Shown: positions 1 to 7,504 of the stretch, one piece after another
Layout of the letters: each line of letters opens with the position of its first letter
Position numbering within the stretch: position 1 is the stretch's first letter
Origin: UBA9647 sp049522195
GTDB lineage: Bacteria > Bacteroidota > Ignavibacteria > UBA10030
DNA: 16,035 nucleotides
Assembly (NCBI GenBank): GCA_049522195.1
Contig: JBEKOB010000090.1
Coordinates: forward strand, 1-16,035
Reading direction: 5' to 3'
The notes under the pieces: generated by a model
What the model saw: only the letters and a program-made list of their open reading frames with translations
Database searches by the model: none
Told to the model about the DNA's origin: nothing
Translations under genes and position numbers: made by a program

Positions 1-957
1 GCAGGATTTGAGTCATACACGACCGACTATCGTGAACTCGTCGCACGTAAGGATATCGACGTTGTCAATATCTGTACTCCGAACAAGCTGCACAAAGAGG
101 CGGTGATCGCAGCGCTCAAAGCCGGCAAACATGTGTATTGCGAGAAGCCGCTCGCGTTCAACGAGGCCGAGGCAAAAGAAATCGTAGCCATAGCTGATCA
201 ATCCGGCATGAAACATCAGATTACTGCCGAATACCGGTTCATCCCGGCGATCATGAAAGCAAAAGAGTTGATTAACGCCGATTTTGTCGGGCGCGTCTTT
301 CATTTTCGGGGTCTGTATCTCCACTCGGGCTACATCGATCCGAAGCGGCCGAGGGAATGGCGGTTGATGAAAGAAATGATCGGTGGCGGCGTGCTCGTCG
401 ATCTTGGTCCGCACATTCTGGATATCATGCACTACCTCATCGGCGACGTTGACATGGTTTCTGCAACGATGGAAACGTTTTTCAAGGAACGTCCGTTGCC
501 CGATAATCCGAAGAAAAAGGGGAAGGTGGATGTCGAAGACGCCATCACCGCAATCCTGAGGTTCAAGAACGGGGGAATAGGGATTGCTGAAATGTCGCGG
601 GTGGCTACAGGCGCTGAAGATGAAATGCGCTTTGAAATCAATGGTCAAACCGGTGCACTGGCGTTCAACCTGATGAAGCCAAACGAGCTCCTGGCCTATA
701 ACGCGAATGATCCCAAGGGAATTCAAGGCTATAAGTCCATCAGCACGGTGCAGAAGTACCCTACCCCGGCAATCATGCCGGCTCCTAAGTTTACCATGGG
801 CTGGGTGCGTTCGCATGTTGCGGCACAGTACAGTTTTCTCGACTGCGTTGTCAACAACAGAATGCCGTCACCAAATTTCCATGACGCGCTCAAAGTTCAT
901 CATCTCATGGAAACAATATATAAAGCGGTTGAGGCGAAGAGCTGGGTGAAAGTGTAA
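1..957 (+). CDS. Gfo/Idh/MocA-family NAD(P)-dependent oxidoreductase, 5'-truncated by the window edge
   Basis: The frame is open from base 1, so the gene begins upstream; 318 residues are visible. The missing part should be about 50-60 residues holding the first Rossmann glycine motif. Visible residues 19-50 read as the second half of the Rossmann fold (DIDVVNICTPNKLHKEAV) and end in the family's EKP motif (E48-K49-P50), whose lysine is catalytic in relatives. Residues 128-141 carry the GGG...D..G.H..D motif (D134, H138, D141), which in this family lies at the substrate site and usually contains the catalytic histidine. The C-terminal part fits the alpha/beta substrate domain. Family members oxidise or reduce sugars, inositols and related polyols in the cytoplasm; the exact substrate cannot be read here. 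The surrounding glycosidase and sugar kinases favour a sugar-derived substrate. An ATG at 103 lies inside the conserved fold and is not the true start. Confidence 0.93.
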   Translation, partial: AGFESYTTDYRELVARKDIDVVNICTPNKLHKEAVIAALKAGKHVYCEKPLAFNEAEAKEIVAIADQSGMKHQITAEYRFIPAIMKAKELINADFVGRVFHFRGLYLHSGYIDPKRPREWRLMKEMIGGGVLVDLGPHILDIMHYLIGDVDMVSATMETFFKERPLPDNPKKKGKVDVEDAITAILRFKNGGIGIAEMSRVATGAEDEMRFEINGQTGALAFNLMKPNELLAYNANDPKGIQGYKSISTVQKYPTPAIMPAPKFTMGWVRSHVAAQYSFLDCVVNNRMPSPNFHDALKVHHLMETIYKAVEAKSWVKV

Positions 958-1021
958 CAGAAGAGACTGCAATCAGGAAAAAAAACTCACAAGTACTAGA
1001 CTTAAAGACAAAGGGTAAGAT

Positions 1022-2236
1022 ATGGCGGGTACGTTGACCGTTCAGCAAAACCTTGAACTCCTCGGACGTTATCGGTATGCCGAGATACAGTTCATGGAAT
1101 TGATGGGGAGTTGGGCCTATACGATGATCGATCCGGAGATCAAAATCGGATTCGGCCGCCACATGTTTCAAGATTCAGTCCATGCGGACTTGCTGGGAAA
1201 ACGAATTCCCGAGCTGAAGGGGCGATCACATCATTTTCATTCCATCCCGCCGAGCGATGAATTTGTCAGGATCCTGGAAAAAATCTGGGGAGAGTCAGAC
1301 GAACTTCTCCGGATGGTTGGACTCTACCGTGTGTTGAAAACCGAGCTTGTCAGTGTCTATCGCCGGCATGTCGCTCACCTTGAGCTCCCTGCAGATGAAC
1401 CAACGGGCTACATCCTGCAACTTATCGCAGATGAGGAACAGGATCACATCGAGTGGGCGGAGAAGACTATCGAACGCCTGCTTGCGGGCACAAACAGGAA
1501 TCACGAAGTCATCGCGTGGAAGGAAGGCCTTTCAAAAGAACTGCAGTCGGCAGGAGGGATCTGGGGCGAAGGAAAGAAACCGGGCACCTATACATTCAAA
1601 AAAACACACCCATACAGTAAGCTCCCCGCGCGTGACAAGCGGTGGAACATCATGCAAAACCCGGCGGAGTTCAAAGAAAAAGATTGGTCATTTGATACTA
1701 ATGATGGGAAACTCCACCTGCTTCATGATCTTCTTAACAGCGAGTTCATCACGGTTGAGAGGATGGGGCGGATTCTGTCAGACTGTCCGGAGATCCCCTG
1801 GCAGATGAAGCTGGATATGGCCCGGCAGGCATGGGATGAAGCGCGGCACGCAGAAATTGTCCAGCGTCGGCTCGAAGAGCTTGGCGGCCACGTTGGAATG
1901 TTTCCGACAAGTTGTTTCGGGTGGGAGCAGGATGTCAATCGCCCCGATCCGCTCGAACGGCTGGCGCTTTCAAACATGACGTTCGAGAGCGAGAGCTGCA
2001 AACATCTCCGTGACTGGATTGCCAAAGCAAAAAGCACTGGCGACCTGCGTTCGTTGCAGCTGGTGGAATTTCTTCTCGCCGATGAGGTGAACCATGTGCT
2101 CTACGGCGTCCACTGGATCGATGAGTTGACCAAGGAAGATCCCGAGCGCCGAAGAAGGGTGATGGCGTATCCAGACCAGGTTCTCGCAGAGCAGCACCCC
2201 GTTGGTGTCTATTTTAAGGAAACAAAGAACGCCTGA
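1022..2236 (+). CDS. Tandem ferritin-like (diiron-type) domain protein, possibly DUF455-related
   Basis: 404 residues, soluble, no signal peptide or membrane segment. The sequence looks like two helical ferritin-like halves. The N-terminal half (about 10-155) has E21, a D51xxH54 pair, histidines at 116 and 119, and E139xxH142 in IADEEQDHIEW. The C-terminal half (about 225-370) is a fuller four-helix set: E241 and E246, E273xxH276 in WDEARHAEI, E322/E324, and E355xxH358 in LADEVNHVL. Paired E..ExxH motifs are the diiron signature of ferritin-like oxidases and hydroxylases. The WDEARHAE...LGGHVG stretch resembles the DUF455/MiaE-like group. The function is unknown to me: a diiron oxygenase/oxidase or an iron-binding or peroxide-detoxifying protein would all fit. 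It follows the MocA gene by 64 bases and precedes the FAH gene by 47. The ATG at 1022 follows a weak purine-rich stretch (aaaggg, then taagat). The link to sugar metabolism rests only on gene order. Confidence 0.75.
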   Translation: MAGTLTVQQNLELLGRYRYAEIQFMELMGSWAYTMIDPEIKIGFGRHMFQDSVHADLLGKRIPELKGRSHHFHSIPPSDEFVRILEKIWGESDELLRMVGLYRVLKTELVSVYRRHVAHLELPADEPTGYILQLIADEEQDHIEWAEKTIERLLAGTNRNHEVIAWKEGLSKELQSAGGIWGEGKKPGTYTFKKTHPYSKLPARDKRWNIMQNPAEFKEKDWSFDTNDGKLHLLHDLLNSEFITVERMGRILSDCPEIPWQMKLDMARQAWDEARHAEIVQRRLEELGGHVGMFPTSCFGWEQDVNRPDPLERLALSNMTFESESCKHLRDWIAKAKSTGDLRSLQLVEFLLADEVNHVLYGVHWIDELTKEDPERRRRVMAYPDQVLAEQHPVGVYFKETKNA

Positions 2237-2270
2237 CAACAAGCGTGGTCGGGTGAAACGATACATCCCC

Positions 2271-2275
2271 GAGGA
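2271..2275 (+). promoter_or_regulatory. Ribosome binding site of the FAH-family gene
   Basis: GAGGA lies eight bases before the ATG at 2284 and fixes that start. A second ATG at 2279 lies only three bases from the box and opens just ATG-CAA-TGA in another frame, so it is not a usable start. Confidence 0.6.
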
Positions 2276-2283
2276 ACAATGCA

Positions 2284-3180
2284 ATGAAAGTCGCTCAATT
2301 CGAAGATACGCAGGGCTTCTGTATCGGCCTCTTTGACAATGGCCGATGGATTAACTACTCCGATGCGGAGGCCGTGTACACATCGATTACACAGAACGTT
2401 GTCGTTGAGCCGACAACAACCATTCTCCAGCTTCTTGAGGACGGCAGGTTTGATCCGGCCGAATTCAAGGTCGTTCTGGAATTTCTCAAGAAACACAAGC
2501 TGGGGAAACAGTATTTCATCAGCAAAGATGCGGTGATGAAGGCCCCCATCCTGCGGCCGCCGAAAATTGTCGCTCTCGGTCTCAACTACGCTCTTCACGC
2601 CAAAGAGGCAACCGCGGCAGTTCCAAAAGAGCCGATCATTTTCATGAAAGCCGGATCATCAGTCATCGGCCCGGGCGAGACGATTCTGCTCCCGAAGGGA
2701 CTGGGACGCATGGACCATGAAGTCGAGCTGGCGGTGGTCATTGGACGACGTGCAACGACGGAAAAAAAGAAGGACGCATTTGACTTTGTTGCCGGGTATA
2801 CGATACTCAATGACGTAACAGCCCGCGAACTGCAGTCAAGCGATCTCGAGAAGAAACATCCATGGTTCAGATCGAAGAGCTTTGATACATTCACACCGCT
2901 TGGCCCGTGGATTGTGACCACAGATGAAATCGGCGCCCCGATTCAGCTTGGCCTCGAATGCCGTGTGAACGGCAAGGTGCGTCAGAAGTCGAACACGAAG
3001 AACATGGTTTTTGATGTTCCGACTCAAATTGAATTCATCTCACGCTTCATCACGCTCGAGCCCGGCGACATCCTTTCAACAGGTACACCGCACGGCATCG
3101 GGCCGATCGAAGATGGCGATGAAGTGCTGTGCCGGATTCAGAATATCGGCGAACTCAAAAACCCGGTGCGAAACCGATGA
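2284..3180 (+). CDS. Fumarylacetoacetate hydrolase (FAH) family protein
   Basis: 298 residues, the usual length for the YcgM/ureidoglycolate-lyase-like FAH group with an N-terminal extension. The FAH core starts around residue 90. GLNYALHAKEA (99-109) holds the family's histidine (H105) and glutamate (E108). DHEVELAVVIG (144-154) supplies metal ligands E146 and E148, and NDVTARELQ (176-184) supplies D177. The C-terminal GDILSTGTPHGIG (261-273) and GDEVLCRIQNIG (278-289) complete the fold. Members hydrolyse C-C bonds of 1,3-dioxo acids (acylpyruvates, 2,4-diketo-3-deoxy sugar acids) or act as hydratases or decarboxylases with Mg2+ in the cytoplasm. No menaquinone or aromatic-catabolism genes are nearby, and sugar genes are, so a diketo sugar acid or acylpyruvate is the better guess. 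The stop codon overlaps the start of the next gene (ATGA), implying translational coupling with the enolase-superfamily protein. Confidence 0.93.
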   Translation: MKVAQFEDTQGFCIGLFDNGRWINYSDAEAVYTSITQNVVVEPTTTILQLLEDGRFDPAEFKVVLEFLKKHKLGKQYFISKDAVMKAPILRPPKIVALGLNYALHAKEATAAVPKEPIIFMKAGSSVIGPGETILLPKGLGRMDHEVELAVVIGRRATTEKKKDAFDFVAGYTILNDVTARELQSSDLEKKHPWFRSKSFDTFTPLGPWIVTTDEIGAPIQLGLECRVNGKVRQKSNTKNMVFDVPTQIEFISRFITLEPGDILSTGTPHGIGPIEDGDEVLCRIQNIGELKNPVRNR

Positions 3181-4280
3181 AGATTGACCAGATAACACTA
3201 ACACACGTTTGCGTGCCTCTGGTGGAAACGTTCAGGATCAGCAGCGGTGAAGTCGCTGAGAAAGATGCAATCCTTGTGGGTGTGTTCAGCGAAGGGATCG
3301 TCGGATACGGAGAGTCATCGCCCATGTCGGGATCATTCTACTCTGACGAGACCCCGGAGTCGGCGTGGAACTGCCTCGTGAATGAACTCATTCCCCGGAT
3401 GCTTCAATCTGACCCCGGCTCGATCCGAGAAGTGAACTCGCTGCTCGACCTGACAAAGGGAAACGCATTCGCCAAGGCAGGCCTGGAGACAGCATTTTGG
3501 GACTTGGAAGCACAGAGAGTCAGAAAGCCGTTGTGTGCCCTCCTCGGTGGTGAGCGCAACCAAGTTGAGGCGGGCTTTGCCACCGGGATTTATTCAACGA
3601 TTCGCGAGCTGCTCCTGTCGATTGAAAAACATCTTGTCGATGGATACAAACGCGTGAAGATCAAGATTCAACCTGGCTGGGACATGAAGCCGCTCAGTGA
3701 AGTGCGGGGAGAATTTGGCACGATTGCCCTGATGGTCGATGCCAATTGCGCATACACGCGAAACGATCTTGACCACCTCAGAGGGCTTGATGACTTTGAT
3801 TTGATGATGGTTGAACAACCGCTTGCAAAAGATGATTTAGAGGGGCATGCGGCTCTCCAGTCCATTCTTCGAACGCCGGTTTGTTTAGACGAAAGCGCGA
3901 AGGATGTCCCGACAGTCAAGAAAGCCATTGAGCTGAAATCGTGCAAGATCGTCAATATCAAGATCCAACGGGTCGGCGGACTCCAGAACGCGAAAGAGAT
4001 GCATGATCTTTGCGCGGCGAATGGAATTCCCGTCTGGGGTGGGACAATGCCTGAGCTCGGTATTGGCGGAGCACAGACAGTGCACCTTGCTACACTCTCC
4101 AATTTCATGTTCCCGACGGACGTTGAATCGTCGAGGAGATGGTTTGTTGACGATATCATCAGTCCGCTTCTCGAAGTCAAAAACGGAATGATAACTCTTC
4201 CGGAGGGTGCTGGCAACGGTTACAGCGTCGATTTCCAGAAGGTGCAGCAGTACAAAGTTCGCGAAGACAGGTTCAGATAA
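3177..4280 (+). CDS. Enolase-superfamily protein of the o-succinylbenzoate synthase / N-succinylamino-acid racemase type
   Basis: I chose the ATG at 3177, which overlaps the preceding stop as ATGA, over an in-frame ATG at 3129 deep inside the upstream gene; this gives 367 residues. The MLE-subgroup active-site residues are all visible: K161-I-K163 on the second strand, D188 in VDANCAYT, E213 in VEQPLAKDD, D238-E239 in CLDES, and K262 in NIKIQRVGG. K163 and K262 would be the acid/base pair and D188/E213/D238 the Mg2+ ligands. The region 286-297 (VWGGTMPELGIG) aligns with the OSBS/NSAR signature VWCGGMLETGIG but with several changes. This class either makes o-succinylbenzoate for menaquinone or racemises N-succinylamino acids. 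No other men gene is present, while an M20 deacylase lies downstream, so racemase or an unassigned relative is favoured. The dipeptide-epimerase DxD motif is absent, as is the catalytic His-Asp dyad of the mandelate racemase/fuconate dehydratase group. Confidence 0.88.
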   Translation: MKIDQITLTHVCVPLVETFRISSGEVAEKDAILVGVFSEGIVGYGESSPMSGSFYSDETPESAWNCLVNELIPRMLQSDPGSIREVNSLLDLTKGNAFAKAGLETAFWDLEAQRVRKPLCALLGGERNQVEAGFATGIYSTIRELLLSIEKHLVDGYKRVKIKIQPGWDMKPLSEVRGEFGTIALMVDANCAYTRNDLDHLRGLDDFDLMMVEQPLAKDDLEGHAALQSILRTPVCLDESAKDVPTVKKAIELKSCKIVNIKIQRVGGLQNAKEMHDLCAANGIPVWGGTMPELGIGGAQTVHLATLSNFMFPTDVESSRRWFVDDIISPLLEVKNGMITLPEGAGNGYSVDFQKVQQYKVREDRFR

Positions 4281-4314
4281 CATAAGCAACAGTGTCCGGA
4301 TAACCTGCAGCATC

Positions 4315-4321
4315 GAAGGGG
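4315..4321 (+). promoter_or_regulatory. Ribosome binding site that decides a TTG start
   Basis: GAAGGGG stands nine bases before a TTG at 4331. This box, together with the signal peptide encoded directly after the TTG, supports TTG as the start rather than the later in-frame ATG codons, which fall inside the signal peptide. Confidence 0.65.
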
Positions 4322-4330
4322 TTTGTTCAT

Positions 4331-6091
4331 TTGAAAAGAATCCTTTCATTTTCTTGCGTGGTGATGATGGTCGCATCTATGAACGCGGTCGCTCAGCAAA
4401 GTAATTGGGTGGAATCGACACTTGGATCAATGACGCTTGAAGAAAAAGTCGGACAACTGTTTGTTGCCGATCTCGTGGCAGTGTTTGCAAACAGGGAGAG
4501 TCCCAGTTTTCGGCTAGCGAAGGAATTCGTTCACAAGTATCACGTGGGGGGCTTCGTGCTTGCCGGTGGGGTTGTCACAGACATTGCGATCGTCACGAAT
4601 GCACTGCAGCGTGAATCAAAGCTTCCACTTCTCATCAATGCCGATCTGGAAGGCGGCCTCTGGTTCAATCATCCGTATCGCTGGATGATGGGCCGGGGTC
4701 CCGAGTTGCCCAGATTCATAGCCGGCGGAGGCACACCGCTGCCGTCGTGCATGGCAATTGGAGCGACGGGCAACCCGCGGTTTGCTTACGAATTCGGTCG
4801 AATCACAGCGCGGGAAGCCCGCGCTGTCGGCATTCAGTGGAGTAACACGCCGGTTGCCGATGTGAACAGCAATCCCCACAATCCCATCATTAATACCAGG
4901 TCATTTGGTGAAGACCCGGCCCAGGTAGCTGCGATGGTTGAGGCATACGTGCGGGGAGCCCAGGAAGAAAGAATGATTGCGACGCTGAAGCATTTTCCCG
5001 GGCACGGGGATACGGAAGAAGACACACACATGAAGCTCCCTTCGCTGCCGTTCGATCGCGCGCGACTGGATGCGATGGAGTTCGTTCCATTTAAGGCCGG
5101 CATCAAGGCTGGAGCGAAAGCGGTGATGACAGCCCACATCGCGCTCCCCAACATCGACACAGAAAAACGTCCTTCCACGCTTTCACCCGTTATCATAAAC
5201 GAATTGCTCCGCGGACATCTTGGCTTCAACGGTCTCGTTGTCACCGATGGCATGACCATGCAGGGTGTGACCGATCACTTCAGCCCGGCAGAAGCTGCGA
5301 TTCGGGCAATCGAGGCGGGCGTCGATGTCATCCTTGTTCCGCCAGACATGGCGCAGGCCTACAATGGATTGCTTGGTGCAGTCAAGTCTGGCCGGATTTC
5401 ACAGGCACGCCTTGATGAATCCGTTCGTCGGGTACTTGCTGCCAAGGTATGGGTAGGCATAGATCGCCAACGACTGGTCAACGTGGAAGATATCACGAAA
5501 ATCGTAGCATCGCCTCAATCAGAGAAGATTGCGGACTCCATGTTCAGCGCGGCTGTGACGCTTCTAAGGAATAATGGCAACGTCCTTCCTCTGCGTCCGG
5601 GCTCGCGTATCCACCTCGTAACAGTGACCGATGAGCCGAATCTTCAAATAGGAGATGCGCTACTCGATGTGCTGGAACCGAAGGCTCGATCGGTGGCGCT
5701 GTCGCACCTGTGGAACGAGTCATCCCCCGACGCGGTAAGCCGCATAGTCAATGAAGCTCAGTCCGCTGACGCGATTGTCCTGGGCATTTATCTCTCCGTT
5801 GGATCATGGAAAGGGCAACTCGGGTTCTCGCTGGAGTTGCAGAAGTTCTTTGACAGGATCGCTTCGTTGAAGAAGCCCGTCGTGACAATCACATTTGGTG
5901 ATCCGTATGTGATCGAAAAACTTCCGACAACCGATGTGATAATGGCGACATACACCGGTGTTCGAAACGCGGAAGAAGCGGTTGGGAACGCGCTCCTCGG
6001 CAAGGCCGAAATACAGGGGAAACTCCCCGTCACCATCCCCGGTAAATTCAAACGAGGCGAAGGGATTCACCTGACACCCGTTGCACGCTAA
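4331..6091 (+). CDS. Exported glycoside hydrolase family 3 protein, NagZ-like beta-N-acetylhexosaminidase type
   Basis: 586 residues from a TTG start. Residues 1-22 form a Sec signal peptide (K2-R3, hydrophobic core, likely cut after AVA at 19-21), so it should act in the periplasm or outside. The GH3 barrel spans about 25-375. It contains NTRSFGEDP (188-196), the NagZ-type KHFPGHGDT (220-228) followed by D231-T-H233 (the Asp-His acid/base pair of NagZ enzymes), and VVTDGMTMQGV (303-313) with the nucleophile D306. A C-terminal GH3 domain follows (about 400-575). The Asp-His dyad points to N-acetylhexosaminidase chemistry rather than beta-glucosidase chemistry, which uses a C-terminal-domain acid/base. 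Likely substrates are terminal GlcNAc in peptidoglycan or other glycans. It lies 50 bases after the enolase-superfamily gene and 11 bases before the flavoprotein gene. ROK and PfkB kinases downstream could take the released sugar. Confidence 0.94.
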   Translation: MKRILSFSCVVMMVASMNAVAQQSNWVESTLGSMTLEEKVGQLFVADLVAVFANRESPSFRLAKEFVHKYHVGGFVLAGGVVTDIAIVTNALQRESKLPLLINADLEGGLWFNHPYRWMMGRGPELPRFIAGGGTPLPSCMAIGATGNPRFAYEFGRITAREARAVGIQWSNTPVADVNSNPHNPIINTRSFGEDPAQVAAMVEAYVRGAQEERMIATLKHFPGHGDTEEDTHMKLPSLPFDRARLDAMEFVPFKAGIKAGAKAVMTAHIALPNIDTEKRPSTLSPVIINELLRGHLGFNGLVVTDGMTMQGVTDHFSPAEAAIRAIEAGVDVILVPPDMAQAYNGLLGAVKSGRISQARLDESVRRVLAAKVWVGIDRQRLVNVEDITKIVASPQSEKIADSMFSAAVTLLRNNGNVLPLRPGSRIHLVTVTDEPNLQIGDALLDVLEPKARSVALSHLWNESSPDAVSRIVNEAQSADAIVLGIYLSVGSWKGQLGFSLELQKFFDRIASLKKPVVTITFGDPYVIEKLPTTDVIMATYTGVRNAEEAVGNALLGKAEIQGKLPVTIPGKFKRGEGIHLTPVAR

Positions 6092-6102
6092 GAGATCGAA
6101 GA

Positions 6103-7125
6103 ATGTCCCTGACAACGAGATTTCTAGGATTTACGCTGCAAAGCCCGGTGTTCGTCGCGTCTGGTCCTGCCAGCCACGACGTGAATCAAATCCAGCTTGC
6201 TGAAGAACAAAAAGCGGGTGCTGTGGTGTTGAAGACCGCATGCTCGGATAAGTACGAACACATGCGGTCATGGCCCAGACCGCGCTACAAGCTGTTGGAT
6301 TGGGACAAGCAAATTGCAGGACGCTCGAAATCCTTCAGTCTCTATTCATACGAACAAGGATACAGCGGGACACTGGAAGACTATTGGGAATTTATCCGCG
6401 TCTGTAAGAAGCACGCTACAATTCCGATCATAGGAAGCATCTTCGCCGATGACGCTCACGATTGGCAGGAGATGGCACAACAGGTCGAGCAATGTGGCGC
6501 AGACGCCATCGAGCTGGATATATCCTCGCCGCACAGGCCCGGAAGCGTGGCATTCGAAACAACCTTCGTTGCTGCGATAAGGATTGTTGTAGAGTCTCTA
6601 AAGATCCCCGTACTTGTCAAGCTGGCTCCCGGTCACGAGATTGTACAACAATGCCTGGCTGCCCAGAAGTGCGGAGCCTCGGCGGTTACCCTCTGTAACC
6701 GGATGCGCGGGTTCGATGTCGACATCGAAAGCCAGCGCCCGATTCTCCATGGGTACTACGCAGGAATCGGTGGTCCGTGGGCGAAGTACTACACGCTGCG
6801 TCATGTTGCAGAAGCTGCACAGGAGATCAAGATTCCCATCAGCGGCACCGGAGGTATCATGTCCGGGGAAGACGTCATCAAGTATGTGCTCCTCGGGGCA
6901 TCAACGGTGCAGATTCTTTCGGTCATCATGGTCAACGGTTGGGACTCAATATCACGAATCAACGCTGAGATTGAATCCTATCTTTCACGAAAAGGGCTCA
7001 ATTCACTCGAGCAAATACGCGGAAAAGCCCTTGATGTTATGACTACACCGGAAGATATCATTCGCTGGTCAGGCGAACCCAAATCGGGAGCACGCAACGA
7101 TTGGAAAGAAAAGGGGAAGGAATAA
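6103..7125 (+). CDS. Dihydroorotate dehydrogenase-like FMN protein (PreA-like catalytic domain)
   Basis: 340 residues, a single FMN-binding TIM barrel. It opens with the family's first strand (LQSPVFVASGPAS, 12-24) and has K44 in VVLKTACS, an FMN contact in relatives. ELDISSPH (137-144) stands where family members have N-x-S-C-P-N/H, VLVKLAP (170-176) carries K173, and the phosphate loop is ISGTGGIMSG (246-255). GIGGPWAKYYTLRHV (221-235) matches the GGLSGPAIK region of dihydroorotate and dihydropyrimidine dehydrogenases. The substrate-side N-T-T of dihydroorotate dehydrogenase appears as N199-R-M, and the SCPN cysteine position is S142. Because the next gene is a 2[4Fe-4S] ferredoxin, the pair resembles PreA of bacterial dihydropyrimidine dehydrogenase with its iron-sulfur domain on a separate chain. 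Altered substrate residues and the absence of pyr genes argue against orotate synthesis. The real substrate is unknown. Gap to the ferredoxin gene: 10 bases. Confidence 0.88.
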   Translation: MSLTTRFLGFTLQSPVFVASGPASHDVNQIQLAEEQKAGAVVLKTACSDKYEHMRSWPRPRYKLLDWDKQIAGRSKSFSLYSYEQGYSGTLEDYWEFIRVCKKHATIPIIGSIFADDAHDWQEMAQQVEQCGADAIELDISSPHRPGSVAFETTFVAAIRIVVESLKIPVLVKLAPGHEIVQQCLAAQKCGASAVTLCNRMRGFDVDIESQRPILHGYYAGIGGPWAKYYTLRHVAEAAQEIKIPISGTGGIMSGEDVIKYVLLGASTVQILSVIMVNGWDSISRINAEIESYLSRKGLNSLEQIRGKALDVMTTPEDIIRWSGEPKSGARNDWKEKGKE

Positions 7126-7135
7126 TCACCGCAGT

Positions 7136-7504
7136 GTGCAGACGTCAGCTATGTTCAAATCTCTTGAATCCGTAGTGGGAAACGACCAGGCAAAATATCC
7201 CGGCTTGCCTCCTCTTCCACCGCCATTCGTGAAGGAGTATCCACCAATCGCGGAGGTCGTGGAAGAAAAGTGCATCGCCTGCGATCGCTGTCCGCCGATC
7301 TGCTTCTTCGATGCGATCGTGATGGAGGGCCGCCCCCGGCACAAATACAAAAGGACGGCTGTGGTTGTTTCGTCAAACTGCACCGGCTGCGGACTCTGCT
7401 TTGAAGCGTGTCCCGTTGATGCGTTTCTCTGGATTCCCGATAAGGCAACAGTGAACGCGCTGCCAAAGATTTCTCGGAAATCCGACAAGGACATGGATGT
7501 ATGA
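7136..7504 (+). CDS. 2[4Fe-4S] ferredoxin, probable partner of the DHOD-like flavoprotein
   Basis: 122 residues from a GTG at 7136. A purine-rich AAGGGGAAGGA at 7111-7121 inside the preceding gene sits a somewhat long 14 bases upstream. An ATG at 7151 (five codons later) is the alternative start. Two CxxCxxCxxxC clusters are present: C46, C49, C52, C56 (CIACDRCPPIC) and C82, C85, C88, C92 (CTGCGLCFEAC, followed by P93). A proline-rich N-terminal segment (PGLPPLPPP, 22-30) and a charged tail flank them. The protein should pass electrons between the FMN protein and another redox partner, as the C-terminal iron-sulfur domain of PreA does in cis. The stop overlaps the next ATG (ATGA at 7501), so ferredoxin and cyclase are translationally coupled. 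No PreT-like NAD(P)H-FAD subunit is seen in the window. Confidence 0.92.
   Translation: MQTSAMFKSLESVVGNDQAKYPGLPPLPPPFVKEYPPIAEVVEEKCIACDRCPPICFFDAIVMEGRPRHKYKRTAVVVSSNCTGCGLCFEACPVDAFLWIPDKATVNALPKISRKSDKDMDV

Noticed and set aside
13..816. 267-codon open frame on the minus strand
   Set aside because: It lies opposite the conserved MocA-family oxidoreductase; its translation shows no recognisable domain. A complementary-strand shadow.
958..1021. Promoter or riboswitch in the longest intergenic gap
   Set aside because: 64 A-rich bases without a convincing -35/-10 pair, stem or B12-riboswitch element.
2279..2287. ATG-CAA-TGA minimal reading frame before the FAH gene
   Set aside because: Two codons only, and too close to the Shine-Dalgarno box; likely chance.
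3129..3176. Sixteen-residue upstream extension of the enolase-superfamily gene
   Set aside because: It would lie within the FAH coding sequence. The ATGA junction at 3177 starts the protein directly at the family's usual N-terminus.
6103..7125. Annotation as the biosynthetic dihydroorotate dehydrogenase PyrD
   Set aside because: The orotate-binding N-T-T and the NxSCPN motif are altered, and the neighbours are a ferredoxin and hydrolases, not pyr genes.
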